Source of the DNA: CALJFL01 sp963669435
Lineage (GTDB): Bacteria > Pseudomonadota > Gammaproteobacteria > Pseudomonadales > Halieaceae
DNA length: 64,000 nt
NCBI GenBank assembly: GCA_963669435.1
Contig: OY770025.1
Span: 372,001-436,000, forward strand
Direction of reading: 5' to 3'
In this document: one piece after another, positions 27,727 to 36,870 of the stretch
How the letters are laid out: every line of letters begins with the position of its first letter
How positions within the stretch are numbered: the first letter of the stretch is position 1
Notes under the pieces: model-generated
Told to the model about the DNA's origin: nothing
Databases searched by the model: none
The model's input: the letters and a program-made list of their open reading frames with translations, nothing else
Program-made: the position numbers and the translations under genes

Positions 27727-28695
27727 TCAGCTCGTCAGGTAACGATCATAAAAGCGGGCATAGGCATCAAGCACAAAAGCCACGGCAGCCTGACTGATCC
27801 CCGCCTGATCAGTAATGTCATCAAAGCCGTGGAAACAGTTTTCAAACTCCTGATACTCCACCTCGGTCCCCGCCTGTTGCAAGGCGCGCATATAGGACTG
27901 TGTCTCCCGGTAAAACGGCTCGAGCGTGCCGACGAAACTGATGGTGGGCGGCAAGCCCTGATAGTTCTGACAACGCGCTGGGGCAGCGTAGGCGGATATC
28001 TCTTCGCCATGCTCCCGACACCCAGCCAGGTAGGCACGCCAGGCTATGCGGTTGGTATCGCTGTTCCAGATCGGCGCCTCGATCTGCCGCTCCGGGTCGT
28101 CCAGCTGGCGGTCGTCGATCATTGGGTAGATAGGCATCTGGAAGGCAATGTCCAGGTCTCCGGTGTCCCTGGCCTTCAGACTGACCGCTGCAGTGAGTCC
28201 ACCTCCAGCGCTGTGGCCGGCAACCATAATCGGCCCGGCTTTGGCGTTAAGATTCTCAACATTGTCCCTGGCCCAGATCAGGGTGTCATAACAATCGTTA
28301 AAGCCTGCGGGGAATGGTTGCTGATAGGCTTTTACATAATCAGGCGCAACGACCACACAGGGCCTTCTGTCAATAAAGCGTTTGATGCCATCGGCAAACA
28401 TCTCGGGGTTGCCGGCGACATAACCCCCACCATGGAAATAGACCATCACCGGCAGTGGATCATCGTGCTCGAGTGGCCGGTATATCCGTACGCGAATCTG
28501 GCCACTGCCATCACGCCGCTGAATGGAGAACTCCTCGCAGTGCAGGCCCTCCACATCCCGGCCTGCAACCCCCCGTGACAGCGCGAAGTTGAACAAGTGG
28601 GTAAGCCACTTCAATTTGAAGATCCAGGCAAAGAAGCGCACCCGGTTGTAGTAGGGCTGAAGATCAGGGTGCAACATGTCACGTGTCACCCGCAT
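27727..28695 (-). CDS. Alpha/beta hydrolase of the hormone-sensitive lipase family
   Basis: Esterase of 322 residues. The oxyanion motif HGGG lies at 88-91 (MVYFHGGGYVAG), the nucleophile Ser162 in GHSAGGG and the catalytic His near 293 in CFHGFDD. There is no signal peptide, so it is cytoplasmic. It is the first gene of a two-gene operon with a ferredoxin reductase and lies divergent from a LysR regulator, which probably controls it. The substrate is unknown. Confidence 0.88.
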   Translation of the reverse strand: MRVTRDMLHPDLQPYYNRVRFFAWIFKLKWLTHLFNFALSRGVAGRDVEGLHCEEFSIQRRDGSGQIRVRIYRPLEHDDPLPVMVYFHGGGYVAGNPEMFADGIKRFIDRRPCVVVAPDYVKAYQQPFPAGFNDCYDTLIWARDNVENLNAKAGPIMVAGHSAGGGLTAAVSLKARDTGDLDIAFQMPIYPMIDDRQLDDPERQIEAPIWNSDTNRIAWRAYLAGCREHGEEISAYAAPARCQNYQGLPPTISFVGTLEPFYRETQSYMRALQQAGTEVEYQEFENCFHGFDDITDQAGISQAAVAFVLDAYARFYDRYLTS

Positions 28696-28934
28696 GGCTG
28701 TCCCTCGCTACTTGCCGGTGGGTCGCTGCTAATGCGCTTAAATTGCTTATATTTCACAGACTTGGATGATTCCTATCGTTATCGAAGTGAATATACCGTT
28801 ACCTGCATCATAGGATAATATGTGATTTTTTAGCCTCAGCGTTTCCAAAACGCGGTCGATGGGTTTCTGTGTATACGGTTGAGCGCGCTTCCGAATGAGA
28901 ACAACATGAGGCCAGACACGGTAGGTGAAATGCT
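28696..28934. promoter_or_regulatory. Divergent control region, esterase operon / LysR gene
   Basis: The 239 bp contain both promoters of the divergent pair. It is clearly more AT-rich than its neighbours between 28735 and 28830. No single LysR box can be assigned with confidence. Confidence 0.4.
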
Positions 28935-29894
28935 ATGAATGAATTGGAATGCATGCGCGCGTTTACCAAGGTGGTAGAAGTCGGCAGCTTCGCCGAGGCG
29001 GCCCGCCAAACGGGTACGGTGAAATCCGTCATCACCAAACGCGTCAATCAGCTCGAGGAATACCTGGAGTTACAGCTGCTGCAACGATCCACACGCAAGT
29101 TAACACTGACAGACGGTGGCGCAGATTTTTACCAGAGGGCTGTGGAGCTAATAGCGCAGCTCGACGAAGCAAAAGCCGCAGTAAGTTCGGTTGAATGGGG
29201 CCTGACCGGCATCCTAAAGGTGAGTTGCATATCGTCCTTCTCCTCTCGCTACCTCTCGCGAGACCTGTTGGAATTTCAGGAAGAGCACCCCGATCTGGTG
29301 GTTGAGTTGCAACAGCATGATCGTTTCTGCGACCCGGTCCAGGAGGGCTTCGACCTGTGCCTACAGGTGAGTAGAGACGTAGGTCAGGCGCTTGAGAAAA
29401 TCGATCTTTTCCCCTTGCGTCGGCTTTTGGTCGCAACGCCACAGTATCTTGATAACTACGGCACACCCTCTACGGTAGAGGAGCTTGCCCACCACAAATA
29501 TGCACACAATAACTACGTCAACTCAGAGTGTATGATCCGGTTTGCACAGCCCAGGGGAACTGAACCTTTAAAGATCACACCGCAGGTAATAGCCAACAAC
29601 GTATGGATGGTACACGCAGCGCTAATGAGCAACCGCTATGTCGCCTTGATGCCCGCATTCTTCATTGAGGAGGAACTAACCAATGGCGAACTCATTCCCC
29701 TACTGCAGGAAACACAAATAGAATCACCGGTGCTTTCCGTGTATCACCACCGCTCTTCCTTCGTTCCGATGAAAGTAAGAATCCTGATAAACTTCTTGCG
29801 CAGAAAGTATGGCGAGTACCCGCCCTGGGAGCAACGGCTGTTAAGAGCGCGGCCCGAGTTATCCATTGCATTAGATCGAAAGGCTAACGGCTAG
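28935..29894 (+). CDS. LysR-family transcriptional regulator
   Basis: Standard-length LTTR of 319 residues. The winged helix-turn-helix lies at the start (MNELECMRAFTKVVEVGSFA, then LFQ-type wing LQLLQRSTRKLTLTDGG). The substrate-binding domain starts near 90 (LTGILKVSCISSFSSRYLS), in the style of the CrgA/DmlR group. It is divergent from the esterase-reductase operon and convergent with the DUF3604 gene; regulation of the former is the likely role. Confidence 0.9.
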   Translation: MNELECMRAFTKVVEVGSFAEAARQTGTVKSVITKRVNQLEEYLELQLLQRSTRKLTLTDGGADFYQRAVELIAQLDEAKAAVSSVEWGLTGILKVSCISSFSSRYLSRDLLEFQEEHPDLVVELQQHDRFCDPVQEGFDLCLQVSRDVGQALEKIDLFPLRRLLVATPQYLDNYGTPSTVEELAHHKYAHNNYVNSECMIRFAQPRGTEPLKITPQVIANNVWMVHAALMSNRYVALMPAFFIEEELTNGELIPLLQETQIESPVLSVYHHRSSFVPMKVRILINFLRRKYGEYPPWEQRLLRARPELSIALDRKANG

Positions 29895-29920
29895 CAAGAT
29901 TGCTGCGCCTGGCTGAATAC

Positions 29921-32008
29921 CTACGTTGAAGGCTCGTACCAGATTGGAGATGACCAGGCCATTTCCTGGATCACTTGCCTGGTCGGGTCCTGGCATATCT
30001 CTGGCCTATTACCCTCTTCCAACTGTAAACAATCCAACAGACTCCAGCGCGGACTGGGATTCTCAACGGCGCGCAGGTAATAGTAGGCCGGCAGGTCCGG
30101 ATTAAAGTTTTCATCGGTGAAAACACCGCACAAACGGTCGTGGCCCTCACCGAAACGGTTGCCCGTGGTGACGTCTACTCCCGCCCCATTGTCAGAAGTA
30201 CCGGCTACGGTGTGTACTTCAAAATGGCGCTTGCCATCGGCATCTATCCAACCCTTGATGATCTGCAACTGCTGCAGTGGTGTCTCAAGGCCACCGTTGT
30301 CGCGCTGAGCAGCCAAAATAAACTTCGGGTTCTGACCTGAATCCGGTTGCTGGGGTAAATCGCCTCCCATTGGCACACCATGGGAGTATCCGTGCTCTAT
30401 CATGTCAGGTAGCTTACAACTCCCACTATCGAGTTCCCATCCCCCGAAGAAGCGTGGAATAATTCGCGGGCCCGATGTACCAAAAGTCTCGCGCCGCTCC
30501 ATCGCCTCAAAGATACCGTCCCGTGAATTTTCTTCGGCCCATACACCCGCCAGTCCACCGGGGTTTCCTTTGATGCCGCTGGGAAGCGTTCCGGGCTTCA
30601 ATCGCTCGAGAATAGTCATCTCGCCACTTACGGCGCCCCGCCACTTGTCCTCCGCGACATCACCAGGCGTTCCGTAATGACCATCGGTCGACGCAATTAT
30701 CCCCATTTTCACAGGGTTGAAGGCAATTTCATTCTCCTCTTCAAGACCAGTCAATAGGGCGCTACGAATGAAGTCATTGCGCGAGATACACCCGCCCGCA
30801 AACATACCGGTACGCCCCAGCTCGCCTTCTTTACATTCATCCGTAATCTCGGTTACAGGCTCCTCAACAACCAGGTCAGCGCCATCGAGATGAAACTTCC
30901 TGGTCGTAGCCGAATTGCCAATCGCCCGCACCTGTTCAAAAGTACAAAGCTCGTCAGCAGCACCCAGTACCGAAGCAAGACCGTTCACGCACTCCGAAGC
31001 GCCCTTATGCTGAAATATTTCAATCAGAGGCTCCCGTTTCAGCCTCGTTTTGGCATAGCGAACCTTATTTTCTGTAGTCTGCTCCAGGCCGAAATAAGGT
31101 GTCAAAAGCTTACCGTTGGACAGGTTAGAGTTATGCGGGATAGTAATGTAGTCGCAGCCTTCGTCCTCACCACACTGCTGGTCAAGCTTGTCCCAAAGCA
31201 CATGGTCCAGTGATGCCTCGAAATAAGAAACTGGAAAGTCGGGCACATTGTCGTTACGGAAGATCACATTGCGATGATAGTTGGACTGGCCGGGTGATCC
31301 TGAATACTCATACCCAATAAAGCTGGTAAACGTGCACGCCCCGGTACGATCATAGGCAGACTCAGCTGCATCAATGATGTCCTGCCACGGACTTTTCGCG
31401 GCACTTAAACAGCGCTCACCGTTTTCACCACACAGCATTTCAACGCGGGTTGGAGTTTTCGGAAACTGAGTACTTAGCCTGCTCGCCAACATCTTCGAAC
31501 CGCGAAACTCAATTTCCCGGTACTTATTGCAGAACTCGTTTCCATATTCTGACGAGTCCGGGTTTATACAAAGCTCTCGCTCGCCCAGAAATTCGGCATG
31601 GTCAGTCACAGACAGAAAATCGAGCGGTCTGTCAATTTGCGCAGTACCGATGGGTTCGCCTAACTCGTTCTGTGGGAACGATGCAATAGGCTTGCCCTTC
31701 GCATAGTCATAGGCGTCTGCTGGCATAGTGTTGATTCGACCCGCCACTGCGTCAAATGACAGTCCCGTATGAACATGCAAATCCCCAAACAGTGGTCGAC
31801 GAAGCGGTGTGTAGTCAGCGCATGGCGTGCGATCTTCGGTGTATTTTATGGGGTGTGCTGTCAGTGCAGCTTGCTGCTCCGCAGTCTCCGGAGGCTCGCC
31901 ACCTGCGGCCACGATCTCTTGGGTATCTCTAACGCAGGCTGAGAGCAAGATTAGCAACACCCCGGGTATACCAATGTTAACAGCAGGATGCACCAAGATT
32001 TTTAGCAT
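29921..32008 (-). CDS. DUF3604 lipoprotein (PHP-like metal-dependent hydrolase fold)
   Basis: Protein of 695 residues starting at the ATG at 32008, which gives a leader of 22 residues ending in the lipobox LLSAC. The DUF3604 family is evident: PLFGDLHVHTGLSFDA (HxH near 80), DFLSVTDHAEFLGE, FIGYEYSG, TIPHNSNLSNG and IASTDGHYGTPG provide the His/Asp set of a PHP-type metal site. Members are common in marine bacteria next to TonB-dependent receptors; their activity is not established. It lies 199 bp downstream of receptor 2 on the same strand. Confidence 0.88.
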   Translation of the reverse strand: MLKILVHPAVNIGIPGVLLILLSACVRDTQEIVAAGGEPPETAEQQAALTAHPIKYTEDRTPCADYTPLRRPLFGDLHVHTGLSFDAVAGRINTMPADAYDYAKGKPIASFPQNELGEPIGTAQIDRPLDFLSVTDHAEFLGERELCINPDSSEYGNEFCNKYREIEFRGSKMLASRLSTQFPKTPTRVEMLCGENGERCLSAAKSPWQDIIDAAESAYDRTGACTFTSFIGYEYSGSPGQSNYHRNVIFRNDNVPDFPVSYFEASLDHVLWDKLDQQCGEDEGCDYITIPHNSNLSNGKLLTPYFGLEQTTENKVRYAKTRLKREPLIEIFQHKGASECVNGLASVLGAADELCTFEQVRAIGNSATTRKFHLDGADLVVEEPVTEITDECKEGELGRTGMFAGGCISRNDFIRSALLTGLEEENEIAFNPVKMGIIASTDGHYGTPGDVAEDKWRGAVSGEMTILERLKPGTLPSGIKGNPGGLAGVWAEENSRDGIFEAMERRETFGTSGPRIIPRFFGGWELDSGSCKLPDMIEHGYSHGVPMGGDLPQQPDSGQNPKFILAAQRDNGGLETPLQQLQIIKGWIDADGKRHFEVHTVAGTSDNGAGVDVTTGNRFGEGHDRLCGVFTDENFNPDLPAYYYLRAVENPSPRWSLLDCLQLEEGNRPEICQDPTRQVIQEMAWSSPIWYEPST

Positions 32009-32207
32009 ATTGATCGACCGCACCTGATGTCTCCAAGTCTGTTCACGTGTCATTTCGCGCAAGCGGGGAAACCTGTGCTGCTAGCATTTTTGTGAGTAAC
32101 ACATCGACCTTCTCGGTTTCAAGATCATTAGCTGACACTGGAACAATCAGCTCAGTTCTATATTCCAGAGTCCCCACCTCCTGGGACGTTGAACAAGCAA
32201 GGATTGA

Positions 32208-34532
32208 TCAATCAAACCTTGCTGTGAGCTTCAGTACAACCTCTCTCGGTTTAGCCAAGGACGCGGGGCCGCCATCGAGACACCAGATACAATACTCCTC
32301 CTCTGTGAGATTTCTGCCCAGCAGAAGAAACGAGTATTTTTCACTTGGGGACACCACCCCCAGGCTGGCATTGTATACCGTGTGACTTTCGGTGAGTTCC
32401 ACGGGGAAGTACGTGATGTTTGACCATGCATCATCGGTATAACTCGCATCTACATGGAACTTCAGGTCCCACTCACTCATCGCATCTTGAAAGTACAAAT
32501 CAGCGTAGAGCGTGCCTTTGTTCTCCGGCGCGAAGGCTAGTGGACGACCATCAAGGCTACAGGTGCCATCTGGATCGGGTACTGCGTCGGGCGGGCATTC
32601 CGCACCTGGGAACGAATCAAACGTAGCATCCGTGTAGGCATAGTTGCCACCCAGCGTTAGCCATTCATTGGCACTCCAGACAAAGTCCATCTCCACACCC
32701 TGGCTGGTTGCTTCTGCCGCATTAATCACTGAAAACACTGCTATGCCGTCAGAATCTCTTGTCGCCGCCGCGGCTTGTAAATCATCGATGGACATATGGT
32801 AAATAGCTATATTGAATGCCAGGGTTCCATCTAACCAGGTCGTCTTGGCTCCAATCTCGAACGCATCGTTGGTTTCTTCATCAAACTGGAAGTCTGCATT
32901 GGGATTATCAATGCGGTCGCTGAACCCACCCGTCTTGTGCCCCTGGGAAAAACTCGCATAGAGCATTGCATCTTCAGATATATCCCACTGCGCGGTGATC
33001 GAGCCGGTAAACTTGTCTTCTGAACGGCTGTCTTCAACAGCAAGGGCCGGCCCCCCGGGCCCACCAGGCTGGCCATTAGGGACATCCGACCCATAGTCTC
33101 TAAAAAAACGTTCAAACGCGAAGTCCTTTTCTTCATCGGCATAACGACCGCCGAAGATCATTGTCAGGTCGTCGGTGAAACTCCAGCGCAATTGACCAAA
33201 CGCAGCCCAGCTCGTGGTTTCCTGCTCCCACGGTTCACTGCGCCCAAGGAACGGTGGCGAGCCAAACAGGTCAGTGAAGTTAAAGTCAGACGCCTGAAAG
33301 CGTTCGAGGTCGCTGTCTTCATAGTACAGCCCGAGAATGTAGTCGAATTTCTCATCTGCAGCCGAGGTGAATCGTAACTCCTGACTAAAGCCGGAATACT
33401 CTTCATCCCTGTCGGCTTTAAATGCCTGGGCAAGTCCTCCGTCGACAGCGTTAAACCGATACTCGTATTCATAATCCTGATAGGCGGATATGGACGTAAA
33501 GGTGCCCGCGTCAATGTCGTACTCTAATTTCAGCGTGACATTGTTGTACTCCTGTTCACGCCCAGGGCAATAGGAGCCTGTGTTGATTCTCTCTCCATCA
33601 ACATTGGCAAATGTATCGGTACAGTCAACAAAGATGTCATAGTCCAGTTCAGGCGTGAAATTTGGCGCAAACGCCTGGTACTGTTCCAGCGTGCCCCTGC
33701 TCAAGTTAGGTATTTCAGCAGTATCGGCTCCGTCGTATTGGTACTCAGCATGCTCCAGCTTCAAACTTGCTAGGAACTGGTCACTCACCGCCCAGTTCAA
33801 CTTAAGGCGAACACCCTCGTCGGTGCGATCTGTACCATCTGGCCCCTCAAGATGGTTGGTGTAGAAACTGTCGTCTTCCCGGTAACGCACAGCGAGTCTA
33901 GCCGAAAGCGAATCGGTTATCGGGCCAGCAATGAAGCCCTGCATCTCCATGTTACTACCTCTGGTGCTGTAGTCTCCGGCTGATACATCGAGACCGGCGG
34001 CAAAAGTTTCGGTAGGCTCTGCGGTTCTCAGAATAAGTGCTCCGGCCAGGGTATTTTTCCCGAAAAGTGTACCCTGCGGCCCGCGCAAAACCTCCACACT
34101 GGCAACGTCCATAAAGCCATGGGTGTTAATCACGGCCCGACCGATATACACCCCATCAACATACCTGCCGACAGACTGTTCAATGGAATGGGTAAGACCC
34201 CCACCCAGGCCACGGATGTATAGATTTGGAACGACCGAGGTGGAGTTGATTTCAAATCCCGGCACATATAGGGATAAGTCTTCCATATCGACAATACCCA
34301 GGCCCTGGATCTGATCACCTGTTACCGCACTTACCGATACCGGTACATCCTGAATGCTTTCCGCACGCTTCGTCGCTGAGACAATGACCTCTTCAAGGAC
34401 ATTTTGTGCGAATGACGGAGCCGTAGTGACCACCCCAACCAAAGACATTGCTAAGACGCTGGATCTGAAAGGCGGACTCAGGGTTTTCCCAGTGCAGTTC
34501 TGCTTTCGCTCAAGATTTTTTATATTTTTCAC
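32208..34532 (-). CDS. TonB-dependent outer-membrane receptor (2)
   Basis: Receptor of 774 residues. The start is taken as the GTG at 34532, preceded by AAGGAGAG at the right spacing; a signal peptide then ends at APSFAQN. The plug reads LEEVIVSATKRAESIQDVPV, then SVEVLRGPQGTLFGKNTLAG, nearly identical to receptor 1 at 12099. The barrel also keeps the paired Cys of receptor 1 (DCTDTF...GSYC; ECPPDAVPDPDGTC) and adds another pair (YCIWC) near the C-terminus. It precedes the DUF3604 lipoprotein, suggesting joint uptake and processing of a substrate. The ligand is unknown. Confidence 0.9.
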   Translation of the reverse strand: MKNIKNLERKQNCTGKTLSPPFRSSVLAMSLVGVVTTAPSFAQNVLEEVIVSATKRAESIQDVPVSVSAVTGDQIQGLGIVDMEDLSLYVPGFEINSTSVVPNLYIRGLGGGLTHSIEQSVGRYVDGVYIGRAVINTHGFMDVASVEVLRGPQGTLFGKNTLAGALILRTAEPTETFAAGLDVSAGDYSTRGSNMEMQGFIAGPITDSLSARLAVRYREDDSFYTNHLEGPDGTDRTDEGVRLKLNWAVSDQFLASLKLEHAEYQYDGADTAEIPNLSRGTLEQYQAFAPNFTPELDYDIFVDCTDTFANVDGERINTGSYCPGREQEYNNVTLKLEYDIDAGTFTSISAYQDYEYEYRFNAVDGGLAQAFKADRDEEYSGFSQELRFTSAADEKFDYILGLYYEDSDLERFQASDFNFTDLFGSPPFLGRSEPWEQETTSWAAFGQLRWSFTDDLTMIFGGRYADEEKDFAFERFFRDYGSDVPNGQPGGPGGPALAVEDSRSEDKFTGSITAQWDISEDAMLYASFSQGHKTGGFSDRIDNPNADFQFDEETNDAFEIGAKTTWLDGTLAFNIAIYHMSIDDLQAAAATRDSDGIAVFSVINAAEATSQGVEMDFVWSANEWLTLGGNYAYTDATFDSFPGAECPPDAVPDPDGTCSLDGRPLAFAPENKGTLYADLYFQDAMSEWDLKFHVDASYTDDAWSNITYFPVELTESHTVYNASLGVVSPSEKYSFLLLGRNLTEEEYCIWCLDGGPASLAKPREVVLKLTARFD

Positions 34533-34827
34533 TTTACTTCTCTCCTTAGCCGGACATGCGCTAATACTTATGAGGATTTTGGTATCGCATCCTTGCAGTA
34601 CCAATGTTATTAACCAAGTAGTCTGTTGTTACTTAATGCGATCTCGGAAAGTGTTGTTTACAATGCATCTGAATAAAACCTCCCGCTTTCACCGCCTCTA
34701 TTCCAAGCCTTGATTACGCATTATATTGAGTATCAAAGGGATGATTAGAGGCACCAAAAAGGATTCAGCGTTCGCAGATTACGTACTGTCGCTACTACAA
34801 CCCCTGCGATTGTGAATACAAGCGCCA
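34533..34827. other. AT-rich upstream region of receptor 2
   Basis: About 295 bp between the ferredoxin stop and receptor 2 start, on the receptor's upstream side. It is AT-rich between 34600 and 34740 and presumably holds the receptor promoter. The GGTACC palindrome of receptor 1 is not present; only a half-site-like GTACCAAT occurs near 34597. Confidence 0.4.
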
Positions 34828-35148
34828 CTAAAACTGCTCCTCGGGCATACGCACAATCAAACCGTCCAGTTCGTCCGACACCGCAATCTGGCATCCGAGG
34901 CGACTCGTAGGTGTTAACACGGGAACCGCCTCGAGCATCTCTTGTTCGATCTCATCGGGGCTGCCGGTTTTAACGGACCAGGCTTCGTCGACGATAACGT
35001 GACAGGTCGCGCAACTGCAGCAACCCCCACATTCGCCGATGATGCCGTCAATCAAGTTGTCGACGGCGCCCTGCATCAACGATTTTCCAGTCTCGACATC
35101 GACGGTGTGTTCAGTTCCTGCATGTGAAACATAGGTGATGCTTGCCAT
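34828..35148 (-). CDS. [2Fe-2S] ferredoxin (adrenodoxin/putidaredoxin type)
   Basis: Ferredoxin of 106 residues from the ATG at 35148 (AGAGGCGAG ribosome site). The cluster ligands follow the vertebrate-type pattern Cys40-x5-Cys46-x2-Cys49 and Cys86 (GECGGCCSCATC, then SRLGCQ), with two extra Cys at 43 and 44. Such ferredoxins feed P450s or Rieske oxygenases and fit the reductase at 26503. No oxygenase partner lies nearby. It heads toward the receptor but is probably cotranscribed with the cupin gene, 99 bp upstream. Confidence 0.9.
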   Translation of the reverse strand: MASITYVSHAGTEHTVDVETGKSLMQGAVDNLIDGIIGECGGCCSCATCHVIVDEAWSVKTGSPDEIEQEMLEAVPVLTPTSRLGCQIAVSDELDGLIVRMPEEQF

Positions 35149-35247
35149 GGGGTATCTCGCCTCTAGTTCTTGATGTAGTCGTTGACTTAGTACCTGCAGC
35201 CGCCAATGCGTATACCGCAAGTGACCGTTTGCCGGTTGGCAATCAAC

Positions 35248-35685
35248 TCAATCCTCCGCAGAGTTGGACTTTGCCGCTGCCTCAGCGGCGGCACGTTGCT
35301 GTTTGCGCATGTAAACCGACTGAATGCCTTTCTCCAGGTTTGGGCCGGGACCAAAGGCCTCACAAAATACAGAGTCTTCAAGCGCTTCTACCTGGTGAAT
35401 CACATTCGAGGGCACCGCCAGGATGTCACCCGGAGTCATCTCCGTGAAGATTTCCTCGCCGCGTGGGCCACTGCGTGCACGTAGCTTGCCCTTAATCAAC
35501 ACCACGGTTTGCTCATCCTCGTGGCGGTGCAACGGCGAAAATTCTCCCTGTTTCATCTCTATCCAGGTCTGGGCAAAGGTCTTCATGGTGATGCGGCGCA
35601 GATCAATGCCCTCACCAAATTTCTGCACCGGTATTTCGTCGTACTTATGTACCACGGCATCAATGCGTTCTTCTTCGTCCGCCAT
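35248..35685 (-). CDS. Cupin-domain protein
   Basis: A 145-residue single-domain cupin. Motif 1 is seen as GEFSPLHRHEDEQTVVLIKG (about 47-66), with two His and one Glu as metal ligands, and motif 2 as PGDILAVPSNVIHQVEAL with the last His (about 85-102). The tail is Ala/Lys rich. A strong GGAGGAC site precedes the ATG. The function is unknown; it could be an enzyme for small hydrophobic substrates or a binding protein. It lies between the ferredoxin and a polytopic membrane protein, all on the minus strand. Confidence 0.85.
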   Translation of the reverse strand: MADEEERIDAVVHKYDEIPVQKFGEGIDLRRITMKTFAQTWIEMKQGEFSPLHRHEDEQTVVLIKGKLRARSGPRGEEIFTEMTPGDILAVPSNVIHQVEALEDSVFCEAFGPGPNLEKGIQSVYMRKQQRAAAEAAAKSNSAED

Positions 35686-35735
35686 GCTGTCCTCCAGGGG
35701 TTTATCCAGTAAGTCGTCTCTACAAAGTCTTGGTA

Positions 35736-36821
35736 TTACCTGCGCACCAGGGGCCAGAAGCCAAAGAATCCCGACACTAAAAATATGATCGGGAAAGTGA
35801 CCCCTAGCATGGCCGAGGCAATCCAGATCTCCTGCGCGTAACCTGCGGCTGGCCCGGTCCCCAGCGCCTGCCCTGCGTGCAGCGCCGATGCCCAGCTGTA
35901 AACTTCATACATAACAGCGCCAACCAGGACCGCGCACACCAGCAGCAGGCACCCCTTAATCGGCTGTACCTGCTGGTTGAACAGGGAAAACTGCATCATG
36001 TTGTTGACCAGGAATGTGCCAAATATCAGGCACACCGGAACCCGCACCATATATTCCACTGGTTCCATCTGCAGCCCATCGACAAACACCGTGCGCACAA
36101 TCCAGGCGAGCACCAACAAATACACCGAGGCGATAATCCCGCGCAGCGGCTGCGCGGTTTTCCCCGTCAGTTTTTCAATCGGCCAGAGATCAAACAGGAA
36201 GTGCACGACAATCAAACCCGCGACCGTGACAAAAAAGGTTGTGGCCGTCCACATATTCAACAGGCCACCCGGATCAAGCTCAGGGTAGTAATGGGGATGA
36301 CCTATCTGCGCCAGCAGGCTGTAGTCGAAAAATACGTACCACAACAGGTAGGCCAGCAAATAGGAAAAAACCAGGGTGAGTACGCCAAAGACCAGGGGGT
36401 CTTTGCTGAACAGGGTCAGCGGCCAGCATTGCCATATCGGCAACATCCAGATAATCACCACGATGCTCATAATGAAATACTGCACGACCATCGGCGTGGG
36501 CCCATGGCCACGCCCGACGAGAAGCATGACGGTGGCGAACACCGCGGCACCGACGAGACACGTTAACGCGGTCAAGGCTATACCTTTGACTGGCTGTGCC
36601 AGCTGACCGATATGATCTGGCTTATTGTTGTGCCACAGCAGGCCAAGAACAATCTGCACGGGTGTCGCCGCCATGAATGCGGTACCCACCCAGTCCACGA
36701 AGGTCTTGTGGTCAAAGGGCAGAATACATAGAGCAGCGATGAGCAACACCAGCAGGGAGCTCAACAAACCGGTTAGCATCTCGCCGCCGGATGGTGCCTG
36801 CGGTTGATCAGTGGCGGCCAT
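35736..36821 (-). CDS. Polytopic membrane protein with internal repeats, unknown function
   Basis: Protein of 361 residues with about ten predicted transmembrane helices and no family I recognise. Three related motifs recur just before helices: QPVKG (76-80), QPLRG (224-228) and QPIKG (286-290). Three Trp-Pro motifs recur as well: WPL (133-135), WPI (213-215) and WPL (356-358). The pattern suggests an ancestral module of two or three helices copied three times. It lies between the cupin and a glutathione S-transferase, with short gaps, so it is probably cotranscribed. A transporter or a membrane enzyme would fit equally well. Confidence 0.8.
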   Translation of the reverse strand: MAATDQPQAPSGGEMLTGLLSSLLVLLIAALCILPFDHKTFVDWVGTAFMAATPVQIVLGLLWHNNKPDHIGQLAQPVKGIALTALTCLVGAAVFATVMLLVGRGHGPTPMVVQYFIMSIVVIIWMLPIWQCWPLTLFSKDPLVFGVLTLVFSYLLAYLLWYVFFDYSLLAQIGHPHYYPELDPGGLLNMWTATTFFVTVAGLIVVHFLFDLWPIEKLTGKTAQPLRGIIASVYLLVLAWIVRTVFVDGLQMEPVEYMVRVPVCLIFGTFLVNNMMQFSLFNQQVQPIKGCLLLVCAVLVGAVMYEVYSWASALHAGQALGTGPAAGYAQEIWIASAMLGVTFPIIFLVSGFFGFWPLVRR

Positions 36822-36870
36822 TGTAATTCTCCATCTGGTATTGGTTTACTATCATCAACACGCGCCCACC

